From positions 914,001 through 978,000 of the forward strand of contig NZ_AP022870.1 in NCBI RefSeq assembly GCF_011764545.1: a DNA stretch of 64,000 nt, in the 5' to 3' direction. Positions 34,562 to 43,990 of this stretch are shown piece after piece. A program made the position numbers and the translations under genes. This DNA is from Phytohabitans flavus. Its GTDB lineage: Bacteria > Actinomycetota > Actinomycetes > Mycobacteriales > Micromonosporaceae. Numbering within the stretch: position 1 is the stretch's first letter; each line of letters opens with the position of its first letter. Below the pieces are notes generated by a model. That model saw nothing but the letters and a program-made list of their open reading frames with translations. It searched no databases and had not been told where the DNA came from.

Positions 34562-35797
34562 TCAAGCGGCAGTGTCAAGATCTTTTCTGTGGTGTGCCCA
34601 GGCGATGTCTTCGCTGTATGGCTTGCCTGTTTTGAGGCATCCGTGGAGGATGCCGACGAGACGGTTGCCGAGCTGGCGGAGCGCGGCGCGGTGGCCGACG
34701 CCTTTGGCCCGGAGTTGGTCGTAGTAGGTGCGGGCGCCTGGTGAGTTGTTCAGTGCGGTGAAGGCCTGCTGGCCGAGGGCGTCGACCAGCCTGTCGTTGT
34801 GGACGTAGCGGGCCAGCACAACCTTCTTCTTGCCGGACTGGCGGGTGATCGGACTGGTCCCGGCGTAGTTCTTGCGTGCTCTTGCGTCGGCGTAACGCTG
34901 TTTGTCGTCGCCGAACTCGGCGAGCACCCGGGCGCCGAGCACGACGCCAAGGCCGGGCTGGCTAAGGTAGACCTCAGCGTCCGGGTGCTCGGAAAAATGG
35001 GCCTCGATCTCCTTACCCATGGTCTTGATCTCGGCGTTGAGGGTGCCCAGGATCGCCACGTGCGCGCGCACGGTCGCGGCGAAGGCGGTAGCCACTACTG
35101 GGGGCTGGCCCAGATGCTCGGCCCGCAACGCGGCCGCGATGGCCTCGGCCTTGGCTGCCCTGCCGTGGCGGCGTGCGCGCTTGAGCGCTTCGTTGATCCG
35201 TTCGGTGCTCAGCGCGGCGGCTGCGGTCGGTTCCGGCGCGGCGCCCAGCAGCTCAAGGGCCTCCGGGGCGGTGAGATCGTCGAAGGCGACCAGCGCGGCC
35301 GGGAAGAACTCACGCAGCGCGTGACGCAGCCGCAGCATCTGCCGGGTACGGTCCCAAATCAGCGTCTTATGCACACGGGACAGGACCTTGACCGCCTCGG
35401 CCTGGGCGCTGTCCCCGGCGACCGGGCGCAGCTGGTGGCGGTCGGTGCGCACCATGTCGGCCAAGGCATGTGCGTCACCGGTGTCGCTCTTGGCACCCGA
35501 CACACCACGACGCTCACGGTACCGGGCCACCTGCAGCGGATTGATCGCATAAACCTGGTAGCCGGCCGCGATCAGCGCCTGCACCCACGGGCCGCGGTCG
35601 GTCTCGATACCGACCACCACCGTCGCCTCGTCGTCCTCACCCAGGTGCTCGCCGATCATCGCGTGCAGCCGCCCGATACCCGCCACACCCTCAGGCAGCT
35701 TCGCCCGGCCCAACACCCGGCCCGTCTCGTCTTGCAACTCGACGTCGTGGTGATCCTCCGCCCAGTCATCTCCGACGAACAGCAAACTCGACTCCAA
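34562..35797 (-). CDS. IS110-family transposase (DEDD recombinase)
   Basis: 411 residues, full length for the family. The N-terminal RuvC-like DEDD domain shows Asp in FVGDDWAEDHHDVEL, Glu in VVGIETDRG, and Asp-Asp in SGAKSDTGDAHAL. The C-terminal Transposase_20 domain has the PGLGVVLGARVLAEFGD helix-hairpin-helix-like stretch and the conserved serine region YAGTSPITRQSGKKK. These enzymes recombine a circular element intermediate with a target chosen by a structured bridge RNA. All motifs are intact, so the protein may be functional. The protein ends normally in a basic/acidic tail (HHRKDLDTAA). Confidence 0.92.
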   Translation of the reverse strand: MESSLLFVGDDWAEDHHDVELQDETGRVLGRAKLPEGVAGIGRLHAMIGEHLGEDDEATVVVGIETDRGPWVQALIAAGYQVYAINPLQVARYRERRGVSGAKSDTGDAHALADMVRTDRHQLRPVAGDSAQAEAVKVLSRVHKTLIWDRTRQMLRLRHALREFFPAALVAFDDLTAPEALELLGAAPEPTAAAALSTERINEALKRARRHGRAAKAEAIAAALRAEHLGQPPVVATAFAATVRAHVAILGTLNAEIKTMGKEIEAHFSEHPDAEVYLSQPGLGVVLGARVLAEFGDDKQRYADARARKNYAGTSPITRQSGKKKVVLARYVHNDRLVDALGQQAFTALNNSPGARTYYDQLRAKGVGHRAALRQLGNRLVGILHGCLKTGKPYSEDIAWAHHRKDLDTAA

Positions 35798-35799
35798 TC

Positions 35800-36040
35800 C
35801 ATAGCGGACAGATCTGCTCCGGCGAGCCTGCGGAGAACTACCAGCGACCTAATAAACGAGTGCTCACGCCACAGTCAGCGAGGCACGACATCCCATCAGC
35901 GGTCCTGTCTCCCGACCACCAACGGGGGCACGATCTGCGCTGAGGACTCAACGTCCTGGTCAGGGAAGTGCTCACCCGCCGGCGGCTACCGGAGCCGAGT
36001 ATGACTGCCGCCCTACCCGGTTGCTCTTATTAGGTCGGGG
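35800..36040 (-). ncRNA. Candidate bridge RNA region of the IS110 element
   Basis: Non-coding DNA immediately upstream of the transposase, where IS110-subgroup elements encode their guide RNA. Read on the minus strand it contains several local hairpins: CGGCT-CCGGT-AGCCG, and AGGAC-GTTGA-GTCCT enclosed by CTGA/TCAG. The whole is bracketed by a perfect 10-bp inverted pair, GACCTAATAA (35846-35855) and TTATTAGGTC (36029-36038). Established knowledge puts the RNA here; its exact ends, target loop and donor loop cannot be set without comparing related elements. Confidence 0.4.
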
Positions 36041-36045
36041 ATCTC

Positions 36046-36273
36046 GGCGAGCGCCAGCGAGCCGCCGACCTGCGCGGTGCCCGCGGGAGCATACGGTCTG
36101 CGACTGACGCGGACCGGGGCAAATACCGATCTTAAGAAATCGAATATGACCCTGAAAGATCTCTGTCTTGGTATTGATCATTGGGTGCCGCCGGGCGTGG
36201 GCACGGCGCGAAACCCTAGATCGGGGTGCGGCGGGTGGCCAAGGGTCGGACACCACTACTACTGTCTGGTGAC
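36046..36273. other. Intergenic region upstream of recN with an AT-rich palindromic patch
   Basis: Bases 36118-36185 are strikingly AT-rich for this genome. They include an imperfect inverted repeat: CAAATACC and GATCTT on the left, AAGATC and GGTATTG on the right. It may hold the recN promoter or be a scar of older insertion. No gene is supported. Confidence 0.4.
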
Positions 36274-37983
36274 GTGCTGGAAGAGCTGCGCATCACCGGC
36301 CTCGGCGTCATCGAGGACACCACCCTCCCGCTCGCCAGCGGGATGAATGTGATCACGGGTGAGACCGGCGCGGGCAAGACGATGGTCGTCACCGGGCTTG
36401 GCCTGCTCTTCGGCGGTCGCGCCGACGCGGGGCGGGTGCGCGCGGATCCCGGGCGGGCGGTGGTCGAGGGGCGGCTGCGGCTCAGGAAGAAGGCGGCCGA
36501 CGCGGTCAACGCGCGCATCGCCGACGCCGGGGCCGAGCCCGACGACGACGGCACGGTGCTGCTGAGCCGCACGGTCACTGTGGAGGGCCGGTCCCGCGCC
36601 CACGTGGGTGGCCGCAGCATGCCGGTGTCCGTGCTCGGCGACGTGGGCGAGCAGGTTGTCGCGGTGCACGGGCAGTCGGACCAGCTGCGCCTGCTCCGGC
36701 CGGCCGAGCAGCGGGCGTCGCTCGACAGGTTCGCCGGGGCGGATCACGAAAAGCTGCTGGAGACGTTCCGCGAGGCGTACACGCAGTGGCGGGCGGTCGA
36801 GGACGACCTGGCCGACCGCCGGCGCAACGCCCGCGAGCGCAACCAGGAGGCCGACCTGCTGCGGCTCGGCCTCGACGAGATCACCCGGGTCGACCCGCAG
36901 GCCGGCGAGGAAGACGAGCTCAAGGCCGAAGCGCAGCGGCTGGAGCACGCCGAGGGGCTGCGCACGGCGGCCGCCCTGGCGTATGGGTCGATCGCCGCCG
37001 GCGTCGAGGGCGGCGACGAGGCCCCCGACGCGACGAGCCTGATCGGCACCGCGCGGCGCACGCTGGAGGCCCAGGCCGGCCTGGACAGCAAGCTCGGCGA
37101 CCTGGCCGCGCGGCTGGAGGAGGCGGCCACGCTGATCGGCGACGTATCGGCCGAGCTCTCCGCCTACCTGGACGCGCTGGACGCCGACCCCGCCCGCCTC
37201 GAGTCGGTGTACGAGCGCAGGGCCGCGCTGCGCGGTCTGACCCGCAAGTACGCCGACGACGTGGACGGCGTGATCGCCTGGGCCGAGCGCGCCCGGGTCC
37301 GCCTGTCCGAGCTGGACACCTCCGACGAGCTGCTGGAGGAGCTCGACCGCGAGCGCCAGCGGCTGGCCGCCGAGGCCACCGAGCTGGCCGGCCGGCTGAC
37401 CGCCGCGCGGCAGGAGGCGGCTGTCCGCTTCGCCGAGCAGGTCACCGTCGAGCTGGCCGGCCTCGCGATGCCGCACGCCCGCATCGAGGTCGCCGTGATC
37501 CCGCGCGAGATCGGCCCGGACGGCGCCGACGAGGTCGAGCTGCGGCTGCTGGCCCACCCCGGCGCCCCCTCGCTGCCGCTTCAGCGCGGCGCCTCGGGGG
37601 GTGAGCTCTCCCGTGTGATGCTCGCGATCGAGGTGGTCTTCGCCGGCGCGGGCGGCCCACCCACCCTGGTCTTCGACGAGGTGGACGCCGGCGTGGGCGG
37701 CCAGGCCGCCGTCGAGATCGGTCGCCGCCTGGCCCGGCTGGCCCGCAGTCACCAGGTCCTGGTGGTCACTCACCTGCCGCAGGTGGCCGCGTTCGCCGAC
37801 CGTCACCTGGTGGTCGCGAAGGACACCGGGGGAGCGGTCACCACGAGTGGGGTACGGGTCGTGGAAGACACCGACCGTGCCCGCGAGCTGGCCCGCATGC
37901 TCGCCGGCCTGCCCGACTCCGACCTGGGCATCGCCCACGCCGAGGAGCTGCTCGCGGTGGCCGCCCGGGAAAAGCGCCACTAG
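36274..37983 (+). CDS. recN: DNA repair protein RecN
   Basis: SMC-like ATPase of 569 residues that acts in recombinational repair of double-strand breaks. Walker A is GETGAGKT near residue 25, the ABC signature is GASGGELSRVML, and Walker B is LVFDEVDAGVGG near the C-terminus. The central ~300 residues are charged and helical, as expected for the RecN coiled coil. GTG 36274 is chosen because family members begin (M)LEELRITGLGVI; the frame is open further upstream (ATG 36226) but that part is not conserved in character. It heads the conserved block that continues with steA. Confidence 0.95.
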   Translation: MLEELRITGLGVIEDTTLPLASGMNVITGETGAGKTMVVTGLGLLFGGRADAGRVRADPGRAVVEGRLRLRKKAADAVNARIADAGAEPDDDGTVLLSRTVTVEGRSRAHVGGRSMPVSVLGDVGEQVVAVHGQSDQLRLLRPAEQRASLDRFAGADHEKLLETFREAYTQWRAVEDDLADRRRNARERNQEADLLRLGLDEITRVDPQAGEEDELKAEAQRLEHAEGLRTAAALAYGSIAAGVEGGDEAPDATSLIGTARRTLEAQAGLDSKLGDLAARLEEAATLIGDVSAELSAYLDALDADPARLESVYERRAALRGLTRKYADDVDGVIAWAERARVRLSELDTSDELLEELDRERQRLAAEATELAGRLTAARQEAAVRFAEQVTVELAGLAMPHARIEVAVIPREIGPDGADEVELRLLAHPGAPSLPLQRGASGGELSRVMLAIEVVFAGAGGPPTLVFDEVDAGVGGQAAVEIGRRLARLARSHQVLVVTHLPQVAAFADRHLVVAKDTGGAVTTSGVRVVEDTDRARELARMLAGLPDSDLGIAHAEELLAVAAREKRH

Positions 37984-38223
37984 GGGGTCGCGCGGCCTCA
38001 CCCTCCGCCGTCCACCACCCCACGGCGGGGTGCCGGGCTTGCGGGGCGGTGGGAGGTTTACGGGGTTGGCGGTGTTCTCGGGGTTTGTCCGGCTCTGGGA
38101 TGGGCGCGGATGGCGGGCGATAAGGCGTGCGGACAGTGACGCCGGTCACACCGATTTTGCCTTCTCCCTGGTCATGCGCGTCGCGTCCGGAAAAAGACGC
38201 CGCGACATGCCACGATGGTCACG
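37984..38223. other. recN-steA intergenic region with a repeat fragment
   Basis: Bases 37992-38009 match 18 bases of the dispersed repeat (reverse orientation, as in copy 1), so this may be a truncated copy. The rest probably carries the steA promoter, but no clear -35/-10 pair can be assigned. No gene is visible. Confidence 0.45.
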
Positions 38224-39402
38224 ATGCGTCTACCAGCCTTGCGCCGGGCCCGGAGCACAGAACCGGGCAACGTAACCGGCACCGCGCGCCTCGACCGCCG
38301 GACCAAGCGTCTGGCGGGCCGGCTGCGCCCAGGCGACGTCGCCGTGATCGATCATGTCGACCTGGACCGGGTCGCCGCTGATTCGCTGGTCGCGGTCGGA
38401 GTGTCGGCGGTGCTCAACGCGAAGCCGTCCGTTTCGGGGCGGTACCCGAACCTCGGTCCCGAGGTGCTGGTCCGGGCCGGCATCCCGCTGCTCGACGACC
38501 TCGGCGAGGACATCTTCCAGCAGGTGCGCGAGGGCGACACCGTGCGCGTCGACGACAACACGGTGTATGTCGACGGTGAGCCGGTCGCACACGGCGTGCG
38601 GCAGGACCTGGAGAGCGTCGCGAAGTCTATGGCGGACGCCCGCGAGGGGCTGTCGGTGCAGCTGGAGGCGTTCGCGGCAAACACCATGGAGTACCTCAAG
38701 CAGGAGCGTGACCTGCTGCTCGACGGTGTCGGCGTGCCGGACATCGAGACCCACATCGGCGGGCGTCACTGCCTCATCGTCGTGCGCGGCTACGACTACA
38801 AGGCCGACCTGGACGTGCTGCGGCCGTACATCCGGGAGTTCAAGCCGGTGCTCATCGGCGTCGACGGCGGTGCCGACGCGCTGGTGGAGGCGGGTTACAC
38901 GCCCGATCTGATCATCGGGGACATGGACTCGGTCACCGACGACGTGCTGCGCTGCGGCGCCGAGGTGATCGTCCACGCGTACCCGGACGGGCGCGCGCCG
39001 GGGATGGCCCGGGTGCAGCAGCTCGGGCTGTCGGCGATCACGTTTCCGGCGGCGGCGACCAGCGAAGACCTGGCGATGCTGCTGGCCGACGAAAAGGGTG
39101 CCTCGCTGATCGTGGCGGTGGGCACGCACGCGACGCTGGTGGAGTTCCTCGACAAGGGCCGCGGCGGGATGGCCTCCACCTTCCTCACCCGGCTGAAGGT
39201 GGGCGGCAAGCTTGTCGACGCCAAGGGCGTGAGCCGGCTGTACCGGCAGAGCATCTCCGGATCGTCCCTGCTCCTGCTCGTGCTTTCGGCGGTGGCCGCG
39301 ATGGCGTCGGCGGTCGCTGTGTCCACGGTGGGCAAGGCTTACCTCGCTGTGGTTTCGGAGTGGTGGGACAATTTGGTGTTCCAGCTCGGTCAGCTCTTTT
39401 GA
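38224..39402 (+). CDS. steA: Putative cytokinetic ring protein SteA
   Basis: 392 residues. SteA with SteB takes part in septal peptidoglycan processing and daughter-cell separation in actinobacteria (known from Corynebacterium). The body has a thiamine-pyrophosphokinase-like region, GVDGGADALVEAG followed by LIIGDMDSVTDD. The C-terminus has one hydrophobic segment (about 39265-39330) that would anchor it in the membrane. ATG 38224 (MRLPALRRARS) is preferred over the in-frame ATG nine bases upstream by family resemblance. The next gene, steB, starts 15 bases after its stop. Confidence 0.9.
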   Translation: MRLPALRRARSTEPGNVTGTARLDRRTKRLAGRLRPGDVAVIDHVDLDRVAADSLVAVGVSAVLNAKPSVSGRYPNLGPEVLVRAGIPLLDDLGEDIFQQVREGDTVRVDDNTVYVDGEPVAHGVRQDLESVAKSMADAREGLSVQLEAFAANTMEYLKQERDLLLDGVGVPDIETHIGGRHCLIVVRGYDYKADLDVLRPYIREFKPVLIGVDGGADALVEAGYTPDLIIGDMDSVTDDVLRCGAEVIVHAYPDGRAPGMARVQQLGLSAITFPAAATSEDLAMLLADEKGASLIVAVGTHATLVEFLDKGRGGMASTFLTRLKVGGKLVDAKGVSRLYRQSISGSSLLLLVLSAVAAMASAVAVSTVGKAYLAVVSEWWDNLVFQLGQLF

Positions 39403-39417
39403 GGGACGGCAGTAGGC

Positions 39418-40359
39418 GTGATCAATTTCCGCTACCACGTGGTGTCGTTGACCGCGGTCTTTTTGGCCCTGGCCATCGGACTGGTGGTGGGCACCGCGGC
39501 ACTTAACGGTCCGGTCGCCGACTCGCTCAGCGACAACGTCAACGCGCTGCGCAAGGACAACCGCCAGCTGCGGGAGACGGTGAGCAGCCTCCAGGAGGAG
39601 GCCAACCGCGAGGAGGAGTTTGCCACCGAGGCCGCGCCCATCATGCTGGCCGGCAAGCTGACCAACCGCCGCATCGCGGTGGTGACCACGCCGAGCGGTG
39701 ACGACCTCGTGGACGGCGTGGTGGAGATGCTCACCCAGGCCGGCGCGACGATCACCGGGCGGATCAAGATCGAGGACAAGTTTGTCAGCCCGGACAACAG
39801 CCCCGAGCTGCTCGACCTCGCCGACCGCGCCTCGCAGCCGACGATCCCGCTGACCGGCCTGCCGGCCAACAGTGTCGGCGTCGAGACGGCCAGCGCGCTG
39901 CTCGGCACCGCGCTGCTCGACCGCCCGGCGCCCGCGCCGCAGGTGGCGCCGAACGACCTGAAGGCCCTGGTCACGGCGTACACGTCGGCGGGGTACATCG
40001 GTGTCAAGGACAACAAGGTCGCCGGGCCGGCCGAGGCGATCGTCGTGGTGGCCGGTCAGCCGCACACCGACAAGGACTCGGCGCAGAAGGACGAGGCCGT
40101 GGTGACCATCGTGTCCCAGCTGGACAAGGCGGGGCCGGTCATCGTCGCGGGCAGTTGGGGCGGCAACGGCAACGTGCTCGGCGCGGTGCGGGGTGACCCC
40201 GCGCTCGCCAAGGGCATCTCCACTGTGGACAACGGCAACACCGCGCAGGGCCGCCTGGTCACCTCGCTGGCCGTGGCCGAGCAGCTGGTCGACGGCAAGG
40301 CCGGGCACTACGGCCTCAACGCCGGCGCCAGCTCCCTGCTGCCGAAGCCCAAGGGGTGA
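39418..40359 (+). CDS. steB: SteB / MctB-type membrane protein
   Basis: 313 residues starting at GTG 39418. One N-terminal membrane segment ([20 protein letters not shown]), then a coiled coil (residues ~35-65), then a secreted or periplasm-facing domain. This family is often labelled copper transporter (MctB), but next to steA it is better read as SteB, the SteA partner in cell separation. The last four bases overlap the next gene (GTGA), which indicates translational coupling. Confidence 0.87.
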   Translation: MINFRYHVVSLTAVFLALAIGLVVGTAALNGPVADSLSDNVNALRKDNRQLRETVSSLQEEANREEEFATEAAPIMLAGKLTNRRIAVVTTPSGDDLVDGVVEMLTQAGATITGRIKIEDKFVSPDNSPELLDLADRASQPTIPLTGLPANSVGVETASALLGTALLDRPAPAPQVAPNDLKALVTAYTSAGYIGVKDNKVAGPAEAIVVVAGQPHTDKDSAQKDEAVVTIVSQLDKAGPVIVAGSWGGNGNVLGAVRGDPALAKGISTVDNGNTAQGRLVTSLAVAEQLVDGKAGHYGLNAGASSLLPKPKG

Positions 40360-41257
40360 GGCGTCTTCTCGCGGTCGCTGCCGGGGTCGCCGGGGCCCGG
40401 GCGGTGCTTCGCGCGCTCGGGGCCAGGAGGCCCTGTCCAGGACCAACTTCCGGGGCGCACCGTCTCGCTCGCCGGGGGCCGGCACTGGCCGCCGGCGCCG
40501 CGGTGTCGGCCGCGGTCGCGGCACCCAGCCCGGCCGCCGCGGCGGCCGCGCTCACCGCGGGCGTGGGCTCCGGCGCCGTCGGCCTCTACGACGATCTCGT
40601 CGGTGAACTTTCTTGGCCGGTCCCCCACGCGGACCGGCGGCGGACGTCGGACGCCAACCGGACAAGATTGTTCATTGACCGGCCCGAGCAGAAGACGGCC
40701 AAGGGGTTCGCCGGGCACCTCGCCGCGCTGCGCGACGGGCGGGTGACCAGCGGGCTCATCAAGATCGCTGGTGTGGGCGCGGCCGGGCTGGCCGCGTCCG
40801 CGCTGCTCGCCGCCGACCCGCGGCGCCCGCGCCGGGCCACCCGGGCCGGGCGGGCCGCCGACCTGCTGCTGGGCGCGGGGGTCATCGCGGGTACGGCCAA
40901 CCTGCTCAACCTCTTCGACCTGCGCCCCGGTCGGGCGATCAAGGCGGGCGGGCTGATCGGGGCGCCGCTGTCGCTGGGGCGTACGGGTGGGTTGGCCGCC
41001 GGGCCGCTGGGCGTCGCCGCGAGCGTGCTCCCGACGACCTCGACGAGCGGGTCATGCTCGGCGACAGCGGGGCGAACGCGCTGGGCGCGCTGCTCGGCGT
41101 CGCGCTCGCCGCGCGTACCGGGCCGGCCGGGCGGGCCGCCGCGCTCGCCGCCATCGCCGCGCTGACCGCGGCCAGCGAGAAGGTCAGCTTCACCAAGGTC
41201 ATCGAGGCCCACCCGGTGCTGCGCACGGTCGACGCGCTCGGGCGCCGCAGCACCTGA
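40356..41257 (+). CDS. WecA/MraY-like phospho-sugar transferase (frame broken four times)
   Basis: Polyprenyl-phosphate sugar-1-phosphate transferase family, 301 residues when four missing bases are restored (near 40419-40426, 40452-40455, 40474-40478, 41030-41032). Family signatures in order are [15 protein letters not shown] (Asp-Asp), [17 protein letters not shown] and [10 protein letters not shown]. Enzymes of this type attach a sugar-phosphate to a lipid carrier at the membrane. In this copy the frame passes 3-2-1-3-2, always as if one base were lost, so the gene is very probably intact in the organism. It starts at GTG 40356 inside the steB stop. Neighbouring flippase and glycosyltransferase genes suggest a lipid-linked saccharide pathway. 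Confidence 0.8.
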
Positions 41258-41258
41258 C

Positions 41259-42887
41259 GTGCTGCGCGAGGACAGCGACAAGACGATGTCCACCGGCCTG
41301 GGAACGGCGCGGATCGCCGGAGCGGCGACGCTTATCGCACTGCTCACCGTGGCGAGCCGGCTGGCCGGGTTCGCTCGGACGGGTGTATTCGCCTGGGTGG
41401 TGGGTGACACCGACGTCGGTGGCATCTACGTGGTGGCGAACACCGTCCCCAACATCATCTTCGAGATCGTCGCCGGCGGGGCGCTGGCCAGTCTCGTCGT
41501 ACCGCTGCTGGCCGGCAGCGTGGCGGCCGGTGACCGGGCCGCGGTCTCGGCCACGACGTCGGCGCTGCTGACCTGGACGTTGTCCCTGCTGCTGCCGCTG
41601 GCCGCGCTCGTCGCGGTCGCGGCCGGCCCGATCATGGCGGCGCTGGGCACCACCGACGACGCGGCCGCGCGCATGCTGCGGGTGTTCGCGCCCCAGCTGC
41701 CGCTGTACGGGATCGGGATCGTGCTGACCGGCGTGCTCGAGGCGCACCGCCGCTTCGCCTGGCCGGTGCTCGCCCCGCTGCTGTCCAGCGTGACTGTGAT
41801 CGGCGCGTACCTGCTGTACGGGGCGGTCGAGGGGCGGCGCGCCGACCTGCACCAGGTCGGGATCACCGGTGAGCTGATCCTGTCGGTCGGCACCACGCTC
41901 GGCGTCGTCGTGCTCTCGCTCTGCCTGGTGATCCCGGTACGGCGGCTCGGGCTGCGGCTGCGCGCGGCGTACCGTTTCGACGGCGCGGCGCGGCGCGCGG
42001 TCGGCGGGCTCGCGGTCGCCGGTGCGGCGACGGTGGGCGCCCAGCAGGTGGCGCTGCTGATCACGCTGCGGCTGGCGCTGGACGGCCCGGTGGGTACCCC
42101 GGTCGTGTACAACCTGGCGCAGACGATCTACCTGCTGCCCTGGGCGGTACTGGCGGTGCCGCTGGCCACGGCCGCCTACCCGACGCTGGTGGCCGCGCAC
42201 GCCGAGCGCGAGGGGCAGCGGTACCGTGCCACGCTCGCCCCGACCGCCCGCGGCGTACTGCTGCTGAGCTGCGCCGGCGCTGCCGCCCTGGTGGCGGTGG
42301 CGGGGCCGGTGGAGCGCTTCTTCGACATGCCCGGCGCCGCGGACGGGATCGCCGGGTTCGCGCCCGGACTGCTCGGTTACGGGCTGTTCGCGGTGCTGAC
42401 CCGCGCGCTGTACGCCCGCGGCGAGCCGCGACCCGCCGCCCTGGCCACGGTCGCCGGCTGGGCCTGCGCGGCCCTCGCCGCGGTGGCGCTCGCGGCCGGA
42501 CTCGCCGAGGATCAACGGGTGCTCGCCCTCACGTTGGGTAACTCGATCGGGATGGTGCTTCTCGGCGCGCTGCTGGTGGCGGCCGTGCTGCGCCGCGCCG
42601 GGCGCCACGCACTGGCCGGCCTCGACCGCGCGGCCGCCGCGGGCCTGGTGGCGGGCGGTGCGGCGGCCCTGGCCGGGTGGCTGGTCACCCGCGCGACCGG
42701 CACCCCGGGCGACGGCGGCGCGGTGCTTCAGGGCATGCTGTCCGGAGCCGTCGTAGGCGCCGTGTTCCTCGCTGTCGCATATCCGCTGGACCGCCGCGAC
42801 ATGGGCCCCCTGCTCGCGGTGATCTCGCGACGGCTGGGACGGGGTCGCACGGGCGCCAGCCACACGGGGGAAGGAGCCAATCCTTGA
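41259..42887 (+). CDS. MurJ/MviN-like lipid flippase
   Basis: 542 residues, almost all hydrophobic, with about 12-14 membrane segments. The N-terminus has the MurJ-type pattern SRLAGFARTGVFAWVVG, and NTVPNIIFEIVAGGALASL matches the family's first conserved block. MurJ homologues flip lipid-linked sugar precursors across the membrane. Actinobacteria usually have a main MurJ elsewhere, so this may be a second flippase for the product of the adjacent WecA/MraY-like enzyme. The start is GTG 41259, one base after the previous stop; ATG 41286 is an alternative. Confidence 0.87.
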   Translation: MLREDSDKTMSTGLGTARIAGAATLIALLTVASRLAGFARTGVFAWVVGDTDVGGIYVVANTVPNIIFEIVAGGALASLVVPLLAGSVAAGDRAAVSATTSALLTWTLSLLLPLAALVAVAAGPIMAALGTTDDAAARMLRVFAPQLPLYGIGIVLTGVLEAHRRFAWPVLAPLLSSVTVIGAYLLYGAVEGRRADLHQVGITGELILSVGTTLGVVVLSLCLVIPVRRLGLRLRAAYRFDGAARRAVGGLAVAGAATVGAQQVALLITLRLALDGPVGTPVVYNLAQTIYLLPWAVLAVPLATAAYPTLVAAHAEREGQRYRATLAPTARGVLLLSCAGAAALVAVAGPVERFFDMPGAADGIAGFAPGLLGYGLFAVLTRALYARGEPRPAALATVAGWACAALAAVALAAGLAEDQRVLALTLGNSIGMVLLGALLVAAVLRRAGRHALAGLDRAAAAGLVAGGAAALAGWLVTRATGTPGDGGAVLQGMLSGAVVGAVFLAVAYPLDRRDMGPLLAVISRRLGRGRTGASHTGEGANP

Positions 42888-43990
42888 GTTTCGACGGGGC
42901 CGTCGCCCTCGTCCTCGCGTCGAGTACCGGCGGGGTGGGCCAGCACGTCGCGTCGCTGGCCCGCGGGCTCGTCGCCGCCGGCGCCACCGTCACGGTGTGC
43001 GGGCCGGCGGCCACGAACGAGCGGTTTCGCTTCGCCGAGGCCGGTGCCCGGTTCGAGTCCGTCGAGATCCCAGCCAACCCCCGGCTCACCGACGCCCGCG
43101 CGGTCGGCGAGCTGCGCCGCGCGATGGGCCCGGTCGACGTGGTGCACGCGCACGGGCTGCGCGCCGGTTTCGTCGCGGCCCTCGGCCGTCCCCGCCCGCC
43201 GCTGGTCGTGACCTGGCACAACGCGGTGATCGCGAAGGGTATGCGGGGGACCGCCTCGCGCCTGGCCGCGCGGGCCGTCGCCCGGGCCGCGCGGATCACG
43301 CTCGGCGCCTCGGAGGACCTTGTCGAGACGGCCCGGGAGCTCGGCGCGCGGGACGCCCGGCTGAGCCCGGTCGCCGCGCCGGTGCTACCGCCGCCGCGCC
43401 GCTCCCGCGCGGCGGTGCGGGCCGAGTTCGCGGTCACCGGCGACCGGCCGCTGGTCCTGTCGGTGGGGCGGCTGCACCCTCAGAAGAGGTACGACCTGCT
43501 GGTGGACGCCGCGGCCCGCTGGCGTGAGCTGGACCCGGCACCCGTCGTGGTGATCGCGGGCACCGGGCCGGCGTACATGCCGCTGGCCGCGCGCGTCTCC
43601 GAGATGCGGGCGCCGGTCACCCTGCTCGGCCACCGCGACGACGTCTCCGACCTGCTGGCCGGCTCCGACCTCGCGGTCGTGACCAGCGACTGGGAGGCGC
43701 GGCAGCTGTTCGCGCAGGAGGCGCTGCGGGCCGGGGTACCGCTGGTGAGCACCGCGGTCGGCGGCGTGCCCGGCCTGGTCGGCGACGCCGCGCGGCTGGT
43801 GCCACCGGACGACGTGGACGCGGTCGACGTGGCCGTACGCGAGCTGCTCGCCGACCCGAAGCTGCGTGCCGAGTACGCCCGGCGGGGCCCGGAACGGGCG
43901 CAGACCTGGCCCGACGAGGCCGAGATGGTCGAGGCGATCCAGGCGGTGTACGCCGAGGTCGTGGCGGCGGAGCGGGCGCATCCGTCATGA
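42884..43990 (+). CDS. GT4-family glycosyltransferase
   Basis: 368-residue GT-B fold glycosyltransferase. The N-terminal half has the STGGVGQHVASLARGL loop; the C-terminal half has SVGRLHPQKRYDLLVDA (donor phosphate binding) and the EX7E-like region around EALRAGVPLVSTAVGG. The start is TTG 42884, which overlaps the flippase stop codon (TTGA) and lies 8 bases after AAGGAG at 42871-42876. It probably adds a sugar to a lipid-linked acceptor on the inner membrane face. Donor and acceptor cannot be read from sequence. Confidence 0.88.
   Translation: MSFDGAVALVLASSTGGVGQHVASLARGLVAAGATVTVCGPAATNERFRFAEAGARFESVEIPANPRLTDARAVGELRRAMGPVDVVHAHGLRAGFVAALGRPRPPLVVTWHNAVIAKGMRGTASRLAARAVARAARITLGASEDLVETARELGARDARLSPVAAPVLPPPRRSRAAVRAEFAVTGDRPLVLSVGRLHPQKRYDLLVDAAARWRELDPAPVVVIAGTGPAYMPLAARVSEMRAPVTLLGHRDDVSDLLAGSDLAVVTSDWEARQLFAQEALRAGVPLVSTAVGGVPGLVGDAARLVPPDDVDAVDVAVRELLADPKLRAEYARRGPERAQTWPDEAEMVEAIQAVYAEVVAAERAHPS

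Larger units (their letters stand above)
34530..36045 (-). mobile_element. IS110-family insertion sequence
   Basis: The element consists of one transposase gene on the minus strand (34562-35797) and a long non-coding region upstream of it (to about 36045), the layout of the IS110 subgroup, where the guide (bridge) RNA lies 5' of the transposase. No long terminal inverted repeats are visible, as expected for this family. The exact ends are not determined: the right end is estimated from the end of the gene, the left end from the GACCTAATAA/TTATTAGGTC inverted pair. It sits between the PKS operon and recN and disrupts no visible gene. Confidence 0.75.

Noticed and set aside
35972..36256. 94-residue minus-strand frame upstream of the IS110 transposase
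   Set aside because: It covers the bridge-RNA region and the AT-rich patch, has no recognisable domain, and crosses the likely element end.
39418..40359. Copper transporter label for the steB gene
   Set aside because: It has only one membrane helix and a coiled coil, and its position next to steA fits SteB better.
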